In this document: positions 1 to 9,662 of the stretch, piece by piece | Numbering within the stretch: the stretch's first letter is position 1 | How the letters are laid out: every line of letters begins with the position of its first letter | Assembly: GCA_012728415.1 (NCBI GenBank) | Contig: JAAYFD010000032.1 | Location: 1-64,000, forward strand | DNA length: 64,000 nucleotides | From: Gammaproteobacteria bacterium | GTDB lineage: Bacteria > Pseudomonadota > Gammaproteobacteria > Pseudomonadales > Pseudomonadaceae | Reading direction: 5' to 3' | Translations under genes and position numbers: made by a program | The notes under the pieces: generated by a model | The model's input: only the letters and a program-made list of their open reading frames with translations | Told to the model about the DNA's origin: nothing | Databases searched by the model: none

Positions 1-1
1 C

Positions 2-502
2 ATCTTTGCCCTACTGGTGGCCGCACAGCTGATCGCCAAACAGGTCAAACAACCCCGCCAGCGAACCGATGCTGTGCTCAACTTCTATCGCATGGCGCGC
101 AAAAAAGGCTACAGCCGGCAACACATCTACCAGATGCATGACTTCATCGAGTGGATGATTCGTATCCCCAAGCACGAACTGAGCTACTATAATCAAGGCA
201 TACACCTGATCGAACAGGAGGATGACACCATGGGCTACATGGCAATTTACAAACGAGAGTCCTTTGCACAAGGGATTGAGCAGGGCATTGAAAAAGGAAT
301 TGAGCAAGGAATTGAACAAGGCATGGATAAAGGCCGGCTGATCGCACTGCAAAGCACCTTGCAAAAGCTGCTGCAGCTGAAGTTCCGCGAGCTGGACGCC
401 GCCACCCAGGAACGCCTACAGAACGCCAGCGCAGCAGAACTCGAACACTGGACCGAGCGCATCCTGTTTGCCGACAGTCTGGAAGCAGTGTTTGCGGAGT
501 AA
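2..502 (+). CDS. Rpn-family (PD-(D/E)XK transposase/recombination-promoting nuclease-like) protein, C-terminal part, 5' truncated by window edge
   Basis: Frame open to window start; C-terminal GIEQGIEKGIEQGIEQGMDKG repeats typical of Rpn-like proteins. Confidence 0.6.
   Translation: MFALLVAAQLIAKQVKQPRQRTDAVLNFYRMARKKGYSRQHIYQMHDFIEWMIRIPKHELSYYNQGIHLIEQEDDTMGYMAIYKRESFAQGIEQGIEKGIEQGIEQGMDKGRLIALQSTLQKLLQLKFRELDAATQERLQNASAAELEHWTERILFADSLEAVFAE
270..333 (+). repeat. Short in-frame ~12-bp tandem repeats encoding (GIEQ/GIEK)n
   Basis: gggattgagcag/ggcattgaaaaa/ggaattgagcaa/ggaattgaacaa/ggcatggataaa. Confidence 0.7.
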
Positions 503-654
503 AACCTTGCCAGCGCAACGGACTGTTACCAAAATCGAGGCAACTCTCCACGGGTCAGCCGTCTAGGCGTTTTACGAAAAGCACCAGCTGGAAAAATGAG
601 CTGGGCTTATTACATGCAAGAAAATTATCCCGCTCAGCATTTATCAGACCGACA

Positions 655-1422
655 ATGACAGTAAAGAACCACAGCATATTCCAGCACATTGACCGCCTCA
701 AAGCCCGGCTCGACCAGCATCCCCCCTTACCGCCTGCTGTGGTCAGCAATCTGCGCGAGAACCTGATCCTCAACTGGACCTATCACAGCAACGCCATTGA
801 AGGAAACACCCTTACCCTGAAAGAAACCCGCGTCGCGCTGGAAGGCATTACGGTGGGCGGCAAAACCCTGCGCGAGCACTTTGAAGCCATCAATCACCGT
901 GACGCCATTTTGTTGCTGGAAGAACAGGTTCAGCAGAAAAGCCAAATTACAGAATGGTTGATCAAATCCTTGCATCAGCTGGTGCTGAAAAACATCGACG
1001 ATGAAAACGCAGGCCGTTATCGCACCACCAACGTGCTGATTGCCGGGGCCACACACCGCCCGCCGGATGCCCTGCAAGTGCCACAACTGATGGAACAATT
1101 CATTGCTCAACTGCAACAGCAGGCACAAACCCTGCATCCGGTTGAGCTTGCCGCCCGCGCCCATGGCGAGCTGGTCAAAATTCACCCTTTCACCGACGGC
1201 AATGGTCGCACCTCGCGCCTGCTGATGAACCTCATCCTGCTACAGGCCGGGCTGCCAGCGGCAATCATCAAGGTTGAACAACGGCTGGCATACTACAGCG
1301 CACTGGACAAAGCCCATACCACAGGCGACTACCAGGACTTTATTGCGCTAGTGGGACAGTGCGTAGTGGAAGGGTTTGAGACGTATTGGTGGGGGCTGGG
1401 CATTAACGCATGGAAGAAATGA
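655..1422 (+). CDS. Fic family protein (class II-like, N-terminal inhibitory motif)
   Basis: HPFTDGNGRTSR matches HxFx(D/E)GNGRxxR; SNAIEGN matches (S/T)xxxE(G/N) inhibitory motif. Confidence 0.92.
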   Translation: MTVKNHSIFQHIDRLKARLDQHPPLPPAVVSNLRENLILNWTYHSNAIEGNTLTLKETRVALEGITVGGKTLREHFEAINHRDAILLLEEQVQQKSQITEWLIKSLHQLVLKNIDDENAGRYRTTNVLIAGATHRPPDALQVPQLMEQFIAQLQQQAQTLHPVELAARAHGELVKIHPFTDGNGRTSRLLMNLILLQAGLPAAIIKVEQRLAYYSALDKAHTTGDYQDFIALVGQCVVEGFETYWWGLGINAWKK

Positions 1423-2501
1423 ACATTCTCTTTATCGGCAAGCGTTTTAACACCAACCGTGATGCCTTGCTGGAAAAGTTTGGCCGCAATTACCAGTTTC
1501 CACTGCATTTGGCACAGCGTCACAACGTGGCCCTGTGGCTGGTGGATTACCACAGCAAAACCACCATTCAGTGCAGCGATGGCCCGCTCAATATAACCTC
1601 CACCCCTGTTAAAAATCTGGCCGTGTTCAAGCACTATCTGCTGGGCGCTTATAAATCTACCCAGCCCATAGATATGGTGATTGCCAGTGGGGATTGCTAC
1701 ATAGCCCTGATGGCGCAGCGCATTGCCAAAAAGCTCAAGGCAAAATTCGTATTTGATGTATATGACAAATACGATGAGTTTGGCGGCTATGTAAGGCCAC
1801 TGGGTTTTGACTTATTTGGCTACCTGTTGAAAAAGGCTGATATGCGTCTGTTTGCTAGCCATGCGCTGCTGCACAGCCTAGGCCAGCCTGAGCGCGATGC
1901 GATATTAAGCAACGGGCTGGATGCCAACCACTTTCGCCCCATAGACAAAGCCGAAGCGCGGCGCAAACTGCAACTACCTGCCGATGCCACCTATGTAGGC
2001 TACTTTGGCAGCATGGAGCCAGACCGAGGCGTGCAAGACCTGATTGCCGCCGTGCAAATCCTGCGAGAACAAGGGCAGAGCATAGAACTACTCTTGGGTG
2101 GCAAAGCCCATGACAGCCTGCAACTTGATCAGCCCGGCATCCGTTACTTGGGCAATGTGCCCTTTGCCGATGTGCCCTATGCACTGGCGGCCTCTGATGT
2201 GTTGGCCATCCCCCATCGTCGCTCGGCTTTTTTGGATGCGGCCGCACCTAACAAAGTAGGCGAAGCGCTGGTTATGCAGCGCCCCATTGTTGCCACCCGC
2301 TCACCCAACCTCACAGCCAATTTCCCGCAGCAAGCGCAAGAGCTGGAGCCCTATTTGGCAGAGCCAGAAAACCCGTTCTCTTTAGCTAAAGCAATTGAAA
2401 AGCAGTTGCAAAACCGCTATTTGATTAGCGCTAATAGTAAGTTGGGCTGGAACGAAGTGGCTGCTGAAATTGAGACGTATCTGGATATGCTCCGTCAATA
2501 A
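1419..2501 (+). CDS. Glycosyltransferase family 4 (group 1) protein
   Basis: MNILFIGKRFN start; GYFGSMEPDRGVQDLIAAVQ and PNKVGEALVMQRPIVAT motifs of GT-B retaining enzymes. Confidence 0.8.
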   Translation: MNILFIGKRFNTNRDALLEKFGRNYQFPLHLAQRHNVALWLVDYHSKTTIQCSDGPLNITSTPVKNLAVFKHYLLGAYKSTQPIDMVIASGDCYIALMAQRIAKKLKAKFVFDVYDKYDEFGGYVRPLGFDLFGYLLKKADMRLFASHALLHSLGQPERDAILSNGLDANHFRPIDKAEARRKLQLPADATYVGYFGSMEPDRGVQDLIAAVQILREQGQSIELLLGGKAHDSLQLDQPGIRYLGNVPFADVPYALAASDVLAIPHRRSAFLDAAAPNKVGEALVMQRPIVATRSPNLTANFPQQAQELEPYLAEPENPFSLAKAIEKQLQNRYLISANSKLGWNEVAAEIETYLDMLRQ

Positions 2502-2521
2502 AAGATGTAACGATGCCAAGC

Positions 2522-3787
2522 CTAAGCAGTAGCGATCCAGTTTTTTTCCTGCATGAGTTGCAATATTTTTTCCGTTGCTTTTTCTTGCGGTAGCTCATCA
2601 AATGCTTTCAAAACCAAAGCGTGGCGCTGATGACGGTAACCATCTTCTTTCCACTGTTGCTCCAGAGCCTCAAGCAATTCTGGCCATGTTTTGACTTTGG
2701 GGCCAGGAGTCATGTCATTGTAGTCAAATTGAATTTGACGATCCTTGCGAATATATTCCTCCATATCAGGAACAAGGAATAAAACTGGTTTATCCAGTAA
2801 TAAAAAATCCATATAAATGGAAGAGTAGTCCGATATCATCGCATCGGCGAACCCTATCAATGGATAGAGATCGGCGCCAGCATCGTATATATGCAAATGT
2901 TTGCCACTAAAATATTCTACCCCCCGCTCCCAAGGATGAAATTTGAATACCAGTTCAACCTGATGGAGAGCGCACCAAGCATCAAGGTTTCTGCATGTGT
3001 CCGAGTCTAAGCCCAAAGGTGTGGGCCGTGACTCCCGAAAGGTCGGAACAACCAGCACAATCCGGCGCTCTTGCTGCTGCCAGGTTTCAATTTTTCCTAA
3101 GATGCCGGTATCTGTGCCTAACAATGCGTTTTTATCACACGAAAAAGAATTACGCGGATACCCAGAGGCAAGAAAGTAGTGGCTAGCAAACGCAGGACGA
3201 AAAACCTCTTCCAAGTAAAACCTTGATGTTGTATTAACCAAGTCGTATCGCACATGTCGGCCTGTGAAAGTCCGTAAACCCAAGCGTAAAATAGTAATTA
3301 CAGAGCCGCTGATCCATTGTTTTTCTTTTGCCTCATGGCTGACCTTGCTACCTTCAATCTGCTTAAATCCTACACCGTGCCATAACTGTATTTTGCGAGC
3401 ACCAGACAATAAAAATCGGCGCATTTGCAGATACCAGTCACAGGAATCAACAACTAAGACACCTGCACGAACAAGCAGCCAGACGCCCTGAACAGATGGA
3501 TAAAAAAGCACAGGCAGGCCATTGTCTTCCAGGAGTTTTTTGTCAGCTCGGTGAGAGGTCAGCCACATACAGCGAATACCCACTGGTAAACTGTTTTGCG
3601 CCTGCAAATAGAAATACTTGCTATTGTCAGTAAATTTTCCGCCATTGCGCCCCATGACAACCATCAGGTTTTTTTGGCGCGGCACCAGCCAAATCAATGG
3701 AACGATCACAAGCCAGCCTATCAAGGCCAGCATGGTCTGGGAGAAAATACGCCCGCCTTCACGCAACCAGTCAGCGCCTGACATCAA
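2522..3787 (-). CDS. CDP-glycerol/CDP-ribitol glycerophosphotransferase family protein (TagB/TagF-like)
   Basis: KIQLWHGVGFKQIEGSK and ADAMISDYSSIYMDFLLLDKPVLF motifs of the Glyphos_transf family. Confidence 0.88.
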   Translation of the reverse strand: MMSGADWLREGGRIFSQTMLALIGWLVIVPLIWLVPRQKNLMVVMGRNGGKFTDNSKYFYLQAQNSLPVGIRCMWLTSHRADKKLLEDNGLPVLFYPSVQGVWLLVRAGVLVVDSCDWYLQMRRFLLSGARKIQLWHGVGFKQIEGSKVSHEAKEKQWISGSVITILRLGLRTFTGRHVRYDLVNTTSRFYLEEVFRPAFASHYFLASGYPRNSFSCDKNALLGTDTGILGKIETWQQQERRIVLVVPTFRESRPTPLGLDSDTCRNLDAWCALHQVELVFKFHPWERGVEYFSGKHLHIYDAGADLYPLIGFADAMISDYSSIYMDFLLLDKPVLFLVPDMEEYIRKDRQIQFDYNDMTPGPKVKTWPELLEALEQQWKEDGYRHQRHALVLKAFDELPQEKATEKILQLMQEKNWIATA

Positions 3788-5135
3788 TCACCTGCCCGGT
3801 CCGTTCGGTCAACAAGATCCGAAGCGTCGCATCAGCGACTGTCTTTACATCCAGCAAGGAATCTTGTGGCTCGTTGCCAAAATTTTCTGTACGCATCGGG
3901 GTTGCTGTACGCTCCGGGTTGATTGCGTTGATACGCACATTGAACGGCAAATATTCTTCAGCCAGGCCCTGCATCAAGTTGACCACAGCTGCCTTGGTGG
4001 CTGAATACACTGCTGAGCGGGCACGCCCCCTCGTATATGAGCTAGAGGCAAACAGAGCAATACTGCCCCCTTGCTCTTTTAGCACTTCAAACGCTTCACG
4101 CGCAACGATAATACTGCCACGCAAGTTGGTTAAAAGTTGCTCGTCAATCACCTCATCACTCTGCCCCGCCAGCAAGCCTGTATGCAGCACCCCGGCCGTA
4201 TTAACCACATAATCAATACGACCAAACTGCTCCATGGCACTTGCAAACAGGTGCCTTACCGCCTGGCTGTTGGCAACATCCATTCCGCTACTGCGCGAAG
4301 CTGCCACTATATGAGCACCGTGCAGTTCTGCCAGCTGTTGCACTGCCTGTCCAATTCCCTTGCTGGCCCCCAGAACTACAACTACTTTGTTTTGTAAGGC
4401 GGAAAGGTTTTCATTTGCCTGGAATGTGCCCGAGCGCAGTTGAAATAAGCGATCAGCAAGGTAAATATCTGACGGATATGTAATTTTGATATTGCTGGTA
4501 TCTCCGGCGACCACATGCACCTTGCCCAGTCCATAATGCAAAATCAGCCCACAATCATCCGTAACCTTGAGCTCTGAGTCAGTGGCAGCCAGTGCATGTG
4601 CCTTGCGCAATAAGCCCGCCCGAAATGCCTGCGGAGTTTGCCCAAGCCGCAACTGCTCACGGTCGGGAATCTTTGTAATACAGTTTTCTGCATCCACCTG
4701 AATCACTGTATCCGGGGAAGGTACTCCAGTATCAACGGCGTCAAAGTGTTCCAATGCGTTCAGACACCGGTCAATGGTGGCAGCATCCAGCAAAGGTCGC
4801 ACCGCATCATGGACGAGGACTTTGTGGCTGTCCCCTTTGATCGCTGCAATACCAGCAGCCGAACTGGCCTGCCGTGTATCGCCACCTAGCAACACTCGTG
4901 TGACCTTGCTGTAATCACCATGCAGAATAATTTCCTCCATCAGCGCTATTTGCTCACGGGAAGTGACGATGATGATTTCATCAATGCCTGCATGGTTCTG
5001 AAAACAATCCAGCGTGTGTTCAATGACACGCTTGCCGGCTAGCTTTAGAAATTGTTTGGGAGTTTCTGAGCGAAAGCGGGTGCCTGTGCCAGAGGCAAGG
5101 ATAATGGCGATATGTTGAGTTTGCAATGTGCTCAA
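3771..5135 (-). CDS. Bifunctional D-ribitol-5-phosphate cytidylyltransferase / ribulose-5-phosphate reductase (Bcs1-like; IspD/TarI domain + SDR domain)
   Basis: N-term ILASGTGTRFRSETPKQFLKLAGK, VHDAVRPLLD; C-term VVVLGASKGIGQAV and SSYTRGRARSAVYSATKAAV (SDR). Confidence 0.85.
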   Translation of the reverse strand: MSTLQTQHIAIILASGTGTRFRSETPKQFLKLAGKRVIEHTLDCFQNHAGIDEIIIVTSREQIALMEEIILHGDYSKVTRVLLGGDTRQASSAAGIAAIKGDSHKVLVHDAVRPLLDAATIDRCLNALEHFDAVDTGVPSPDTVIQVDAENCITKIPDREQLRLGQTPQAFRAGLLRKAHALAATDSELKVTDDCGLILHYGLGKVHVVAGDTSNIKITYPSDIYLADRLFQLRSGTFQANENLSALQNKVVVVLGASKGIGQAVQQLAELHGAHIVAASRSSGMDVANSQAVRHLFASAMEQFGRIDYVVNTAGVLHTGLLAGQSDEVIDEQLLTNLRGSIIVAREAFEVLKEQGGSIALFASSSYTRGRARSAVYSATKAAVVNLMQGLAEEYLPFNVRINAINPERTATPMRTENFGNEPQDSLLDVKTVADATLRILLTERTGQVIDVRR

Positions 5136-5144
5136 AGCAACTCC

Positions 5145-5993
5145 TTATTCTTCGTAACCAAAAAATTCACAAGGCCTATTTAAATTGATTTTCGTAATGC
5201 CATGATTAACTCTCTGTTCAACTGGCGGTAAAGACATATAATCCCCATATGTGTTTTTCAAATAAAAATCAGGATCAAGTGGGGCAGGAAAAAAATGGCC
5301 TTCGAACTCCACCTCAGAAAAAGGAAGCATACTTGCCTTATTGAAGACCTCAGAAGGCATCTCAAAAACAGAGCCCACATACTCACTTTTATTATATTTT
5401 TTACATGACTCTAACCAATCAATCACTGAAACCAGAGCAGAAACAGGGATTTTTTTCAAAATGAATTCAAAACCTGAGAATAGAGAGGGAAAAAATCTGA
5501 AAGCACTTTTATATCTATCCACAAGACTACGCTTAAACTTTAACTTAAAAATAAAAAAAAATACCTGCATTATTCGCCAGCGCAGAGCCCTGAAAAATCC
5601 ATTCTCGAACTGGCCATCAATAGGAAACACATCAATCCAAGCAGCTGAATAGTGTTGGCGACCATTTATATTTCTATGAATTGAAGTAGAGAAATCATAA
5701 ATACGGGTCACATGCCATATATATCCTGACATATAGTCAGAGGGCGTAATAATTTTCATACGGCCAGGCATAAGATCTCTAACCTCAATTAATTTTTCAT
5801 AGTCTGGCCTTGGCATCATAATATCAACATCATCATCCCAAGGTATAAATCCCCTATGCCTTACGGCGCCTAATAATGTGCCATAACAAAGACAATATTT
5901 AATATTGAATTTCTTACAAATTGCGTCAAAATCAACAAGCATCTTTAACAAGTGATTTTTATAAGACTCGAGCGTATCTTCTGAGTTTTCCAC
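5145..5993 (-). CDS. LicD family protein (phosphocholine/phosphonate-type transferase)
   Basis: CLCYGTLLGAVRHRGFIPWDDDVDIMMPRPDY is the LicD nucleotidyltransferase-fold signature. Confidence 0.9.
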   Translation of the reverse strand: MENSEDTLESYKNHLLKMLVDFDAICKKFNIKYCLCYGTLLGAVRHRGFIPWDDDVDIMMPRPDYEKLIEVRDLMPGRMKIITPSDYMSGYIWHVTRIYDFSTSIHRNINGRQHYSAAWIDVFPIDGQFENGFFRALRWRIMQVFFFIFKLKFKRSLVDRYKSAFRFFPSLFSGFEFILKKIPVSALVSVIDWLESCKKYNKSEYVGSVFEMPSEVFNKASMLPFSEVEFEGHFFPAPLDPDFYLKNTYGDYMSLPPVEQRVNHGITKINLNRPCEFFGYEE

Positions 5994-6036
5994 TTAACGG
6001 CTCTCCTAATAAAGGCATCTTCAATTAGGGCGCTTA

Positions 6037-7875
6037 TCAAACTTTATCGTTATCCCCACGCAAGGCTTTCTCTATATACTCTCTTAATAGACAAACAAAG
6101 TGTTGAATATCATTTTTATCTACCTGCCCAATATTAGCTATACGGAAGGTATTAAACTCTTCAACCTTTCCAGGATAAATAGTATAGCCAAGACTGTAAA
6201 AATGATCATGCATTTTATTAAAATCCAACTCTTCGGGTAGGTTAATAGATGTGATAATTTTAGAGTGATGTGCATCATCCACCAAATAGGTCAGCCCCAT
6301 TTGTTTAAGCTCGCTGGTTAGTAATTCCCAAGACTCGCTGTAGCGTTGATAACGCTGGGCTATGCCTTCTTTTTTTGCCTCTATTACGGCTTGTTTTAGG
6401 GCGTAAAGGGTTTGCACAGGTGGGGTAAAACGCATTTGACGGGTTTTAATGAAGCTGCTGTATTGTTCATGTAAACTAAGATAAAACGTTCTTGGCTCTA
6501 TATCTTTTAGGCTATCAAACTTTATTTTACTGGCAACAATAAAGCAGATACCCGCCATGCCCTGAATATTTTTATTGCTACTAGCTACAAGGTAAGTGAT
6601 GTTTTGCTCTTGCATGTCAATTGGCAATGCAGCGTAAGAGCTCATAGCATCCAAAATCACATCCAATTGATATTTGGCAGCTAACTTGCCAATGCCTTCA
6701 ATATCGTTAAGTAAACCAGTCGTGGTTTCATTGTGAATAAGCGCCAAATGGCTAAATTGTGTATTTTGCTGAATTATTTCTTCGAGTCTGGCTAAATCAA
6801 CAGGCTCTACGGGCGAGCTGTTAAATTCCACAAAATTCATTTTATAGCGACTGGCAATTTCGCACATGCGCTGTCCGTAAGCTCCATTATTAATTATCAG
6901 CACCGCTTTATCGTGCGGCACCACTGAGGTGAGTACAGATTCTACAGCCGCTGTACCGCTACCACCAAAGAGCACAGAAGTATAAGTTTCCGGATTGGCC
7001 ACAATCGAGGTTAATTCTACTGAAACAAACTCCATCAGCTCACCAAACTCTTGCTCTCGCGGACAAATATCAGGCACCACCTGCGCGAGCTTTACGCTGT
7101 CAGTAGTAGTAGCTGGACCAGGATTTAGTAATATATTTCGTTTGATTTGTATATTAGCCGCTTTAATTTTAGGTAAAACAAGTTTAAGGGCGCGGGCAAG
7201 ATGCTGGGCGTCGTCAATTTCGCACCAAGCAAGCGAGTCAATTTTTTTTATTTTAAAAGGTGCAGGATGATGGGCGTTGTTTACAGCCACTAAAATATAT
7301 TCATAGTCAATTTTCTTATTATCTTGAGCAGCGTAAACTTCACACATAGCATGGTAAGAGGCTTGAGAGATTGAAGTAATGCCCACTAGTTCAGCACTTA
7401 TATGTGTTAGCTGCTTGGCTTCTTTAGACATTTTTTGCAGAGTATTATCACCAGCAGCCTGTATATAAACCTCATCATTAGAGTGGGTAGTACCGCTAGC
7501 CAAAATCGTATCGGAGCTGTGAATCAAGTGCTTGATTGCATCAGATTCATAGAGTAAATCTGACTCCAGCAATAAAAAATCCTCATTCAGGTATTTGCGC
7601 ATAACAAAAAGTGTTTCCATACTACCAGTATTCGAGAAATCACTATTGTTAATGCAGATAATCTCAGGAAACTTCTGTGCAAATGTTTGATAGTGCTCCG
7701 CTAAATAGCCTGTACCTATAAAAATCTTTTCGATACCTGCTTTGAGTAAATTATTAACACTGCGCTCAATCAGGCTAATACCCTCAATAGGCAAAAAACC
7801 TTTCGGCATTGTTTTGGTTTTATCTTTCAAACGACTGCCAAATCCGGCAGCAAGAATTACAGCAACCTTAATCAC
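6037..7875 (-). CDS. Bifunctional NTP transferase (PntC-like, CMP-AEP forming) / 2-aminoethylphosphonate-pyruvate transaminase
   Basis: N-term AVILAAGFGSRLKDKTKTMPKGFLPI (NTP transferase); C-term NILLNPGPATTTDSVK and ASSNKNIQGMAG (PhnW-like PLP fold). Confidence 0.85.
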   Translation of the reverse strand: MIKVAVILAAGFGSRLKDKTKTMPKGFLPIEGISLIERSVNNLLKAGIEKIFIGTGYLAEHYQTFAQKFPEIICINNSDFSNTGSMETLFVMRKYLNEDFLLLESDLLYESDAIKHLIHSSDTILASGTTHSNDEVYIQAAGDNTLQKMSKEAKQLTHISAELVGITSISQASYHAMCEVYAAQDNKKIDYEYILVAVNNAHHPAPFKIKKIDSLAWCEIDDAQHLARALKLVLPKIKAANIQIKRNILLNPGPATTTDSVKLAQVVPDICPREQEFGELMEFVSVELTSIVANPETYTSVLFGGSGTAAVESVLTSVVPHDKAVLIINNGAYGQRMCEIASRYKMNFVEFNSSPVEPVDLARLEEIIQQNTQFSHLALIHNETTTGLLNDIEGIGKLAAKYQLDVILDAMSSYAALPIDMQEQNITYLVASSNKNIQGMAGICFIVASKIKFDSLKDIEPRTFYLSLHEQYSSFIKTRQMRFTPPVQTLYALKQAVIEAKKEGIAQRYQRYSESWELLTSELKQMGLTYLVDDAHHSKIITSINLPEELDFNKMHDHFYSLGYTIYPGKVEEFNTFRIANIGQVDKNDIQHFVCLLREYIEKALRGDNDKV

Positions 7876-8558
7876 AGCCTCTCCATAATCACATTAAATC
7901 TTAACTTTGAATTACCGTACTCTTTAAAATCCTGATCGAATACGTCTATTTTCAAACCATTCTTATTTGCAAAGTTCACAAACCATTCTTTTTCGTAAAA
8001 CAAGTGCTCAAGATCTTTATATTTTTCATTATATTCTTCAGCATTCAACCCTTGAGACCTAATCAAGTGATACTCTTGTTCTTTTTCTTTATCATTAACA
8101 TCTAATATTGCAATTTTATTTTTTGACTTCTCAATCATTTTACCCAACACCAATTCTGCGTACTCATGGTTAGGAAAGTAATGAAAAACCCCATGCGAAA
8201 GAACCAAATCATACTTTTTATTTATATCCATATGTGCTGCCTCTGCAACAACAAACTTCCCCTCTCGCATAACTGTGCTAGCCAGCTCAATTAATACCTC
8301 TGAAAAGTCTAGCCCGCCCACAGAGTTACCTCTTTTGAAAAACGGATACAAAAAAGCTCCGCTTCCACAACCAACCTCAAAGACAGCATCTTCTAAACCT
8401 ATATCAAGCCTGCTAATTAGCTTATCGGTGTAAACCTTCCAATTATTCAAATTAAAAGCACCTGCACCAAAATCAAAACCATCAGCCTTTATTAGTATCT
8501 CCAATATTGCGCCCGATACTCTTTCTTCTTTATTCCAAATTTTACTCCAGTTTTTCAT
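7872..8558 (-). CDS. Class I SAM-dependent methyltransferase
   Basis: VFEVGCGSGAFLYPF motif I; YDLVLSHGVFHYF. Confidence 0.8.
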   Translation of the reverse strand: MKNWSKIWNKEERVSGAILEILIKADGFDFGAGAFNLNNWKVYTDKLISRLDIGLEDAVFEVGCGSGAFLYPFFKRGNSVGGLDFSEVLIELASTVMREGKFVVAEAAHMDINKKYDLVLSHGVFHYFPNHEYAELVLGKMIEKSKNKIAILDVNDKEKEQEYHLIRSQGLNAEEYNEKYKDLEHLFYEKEWFVNFANKNGLKIDVFDQDFKEYGNSKLRFNVIMERL

Positions 8559-8568
8559 AACGATTGCC

Positions 8569-9639
8569 TTAAAATTTATTTTTCATAACAACATCTAAAG
8601 GTGGCCGTGGCATCTCTGGATCTTCTCCACATTTCACATGAATAAAGCTCAATCCACTTTGTTTTTGTGCTACTATCAAAACATCAACAAATTCTTGAAC
8701 ATTAGTTATCACCTTTTCATGACAGCTTAAGCCAGAGGCTTTAGCGATACTTATATAGTTAACGTGAGCTTGGTAAGTATTTTGTCCTCCAGTAGATTTA
8801 TTACTTTCGTTATCAAATAAAATGTAGGTTAAATTGATGTCTTTGGCGTAACGTCCTGCGGTAGTTAAGCCGCCCATATGCATAACAAATTCAGCGTCGC
8901 CACCACAGACAATTACTTTTTTGCCAGCTTTAGCCGCACCCACTCCAACGGACAGCGCTCCACCCATATTGCCGGCCATATAAAAATTTTCGGTATCTGG
9001 CATAAAACTGTACATTTCACGGGCGGTGTTTCCTGTGGTACCCACAAACAAGGCTTCGCTATTGGCAAAGGCTTGGTTCATTGCGTTTAAAAATTTACTA
9101 CGTGGCACGTAGGAGGAAAGATCTAAACGGTGTTCGGGTAAAAGCTTAACTTTGGTAAAGCTATTCTTTTTGAGCACACCGATTTTCATACCTTGATCTA
9201 GGCTTCTGATTTGTGCCAAGATATTATTCAAGTTTTCGTTGTCCAAAATTTCATACTCATACCCATAAGATTTAATTAATTCTGGCAGTTCAGTGGCAAG
9301 GTGTTTGTGCTGAATTTCACTATCACCTTCTTTATAAGTACGCCAACTGGTAATGATAGGAAACTGCACGCCATACGGGTTCAGCAAGCTGGTGATACAG
9401 CTGCCCATATTTGTTATTCCGCTAGACTGTACAACCACCACTGGTTTTTTACCTGCCATTTTTAGCCCTGCAGCTATGGAACAAGCTATCGCTTCACTGG
9501 CACAGGGTAGATAGTCAATATTAGGATTATTAATTGCTTCGTTAATAAGAAATTTAGCAAAACTACAAGGCACCACACATAGATGTGAAACGCCCTGATC
9601 GATTAAACCCTGAACAAAGCTTTCGGTATGAATAGGCAT
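8569..9639 (-). CDS. Phosphonopyruvate decarboxylase
   Basis: TPP-binding decarboxylase; ASEAIACSIAAGLKMAGKKPVVVVQSSGITNMG and DNESNKSTGGQNTY; next to PEP mutase. Confidence 0.88.
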   Translation of the reverse strand: MPIHTESFVQGLIDQGVSHLCVVPCSFAKFLINEAINNPNIDYLPCASEAIACSIAAGLKMAGKKPVVVVQSSGITNMGSCITSLLNPYGVQFPIITSWRTYKEGDSEIQHKHLATELPELIKSYGYEYEILDNENLNNILAQIRSLDQGMKIGVLKKNSFTKVKLLPEHRLDLSSYVPRSKFLNAMNQAFANSEALFVGTTGNTAREMYSFMPDTENFYMAGNMGGALSVGVGAAKAGKKVIVCGGDAEFVMHMGGLTTAGRYAKDINLTYILFDNESNKSTGGQNTYQAHVNYISIAKASGLSCHEKVITNVQEFVDVLIVAQKQSGLSFIHVKCGEDPEMPRPPLDVVMKNKF

Positions 9640-9662
9640 ATAATACTTACTTATATTGTTTA

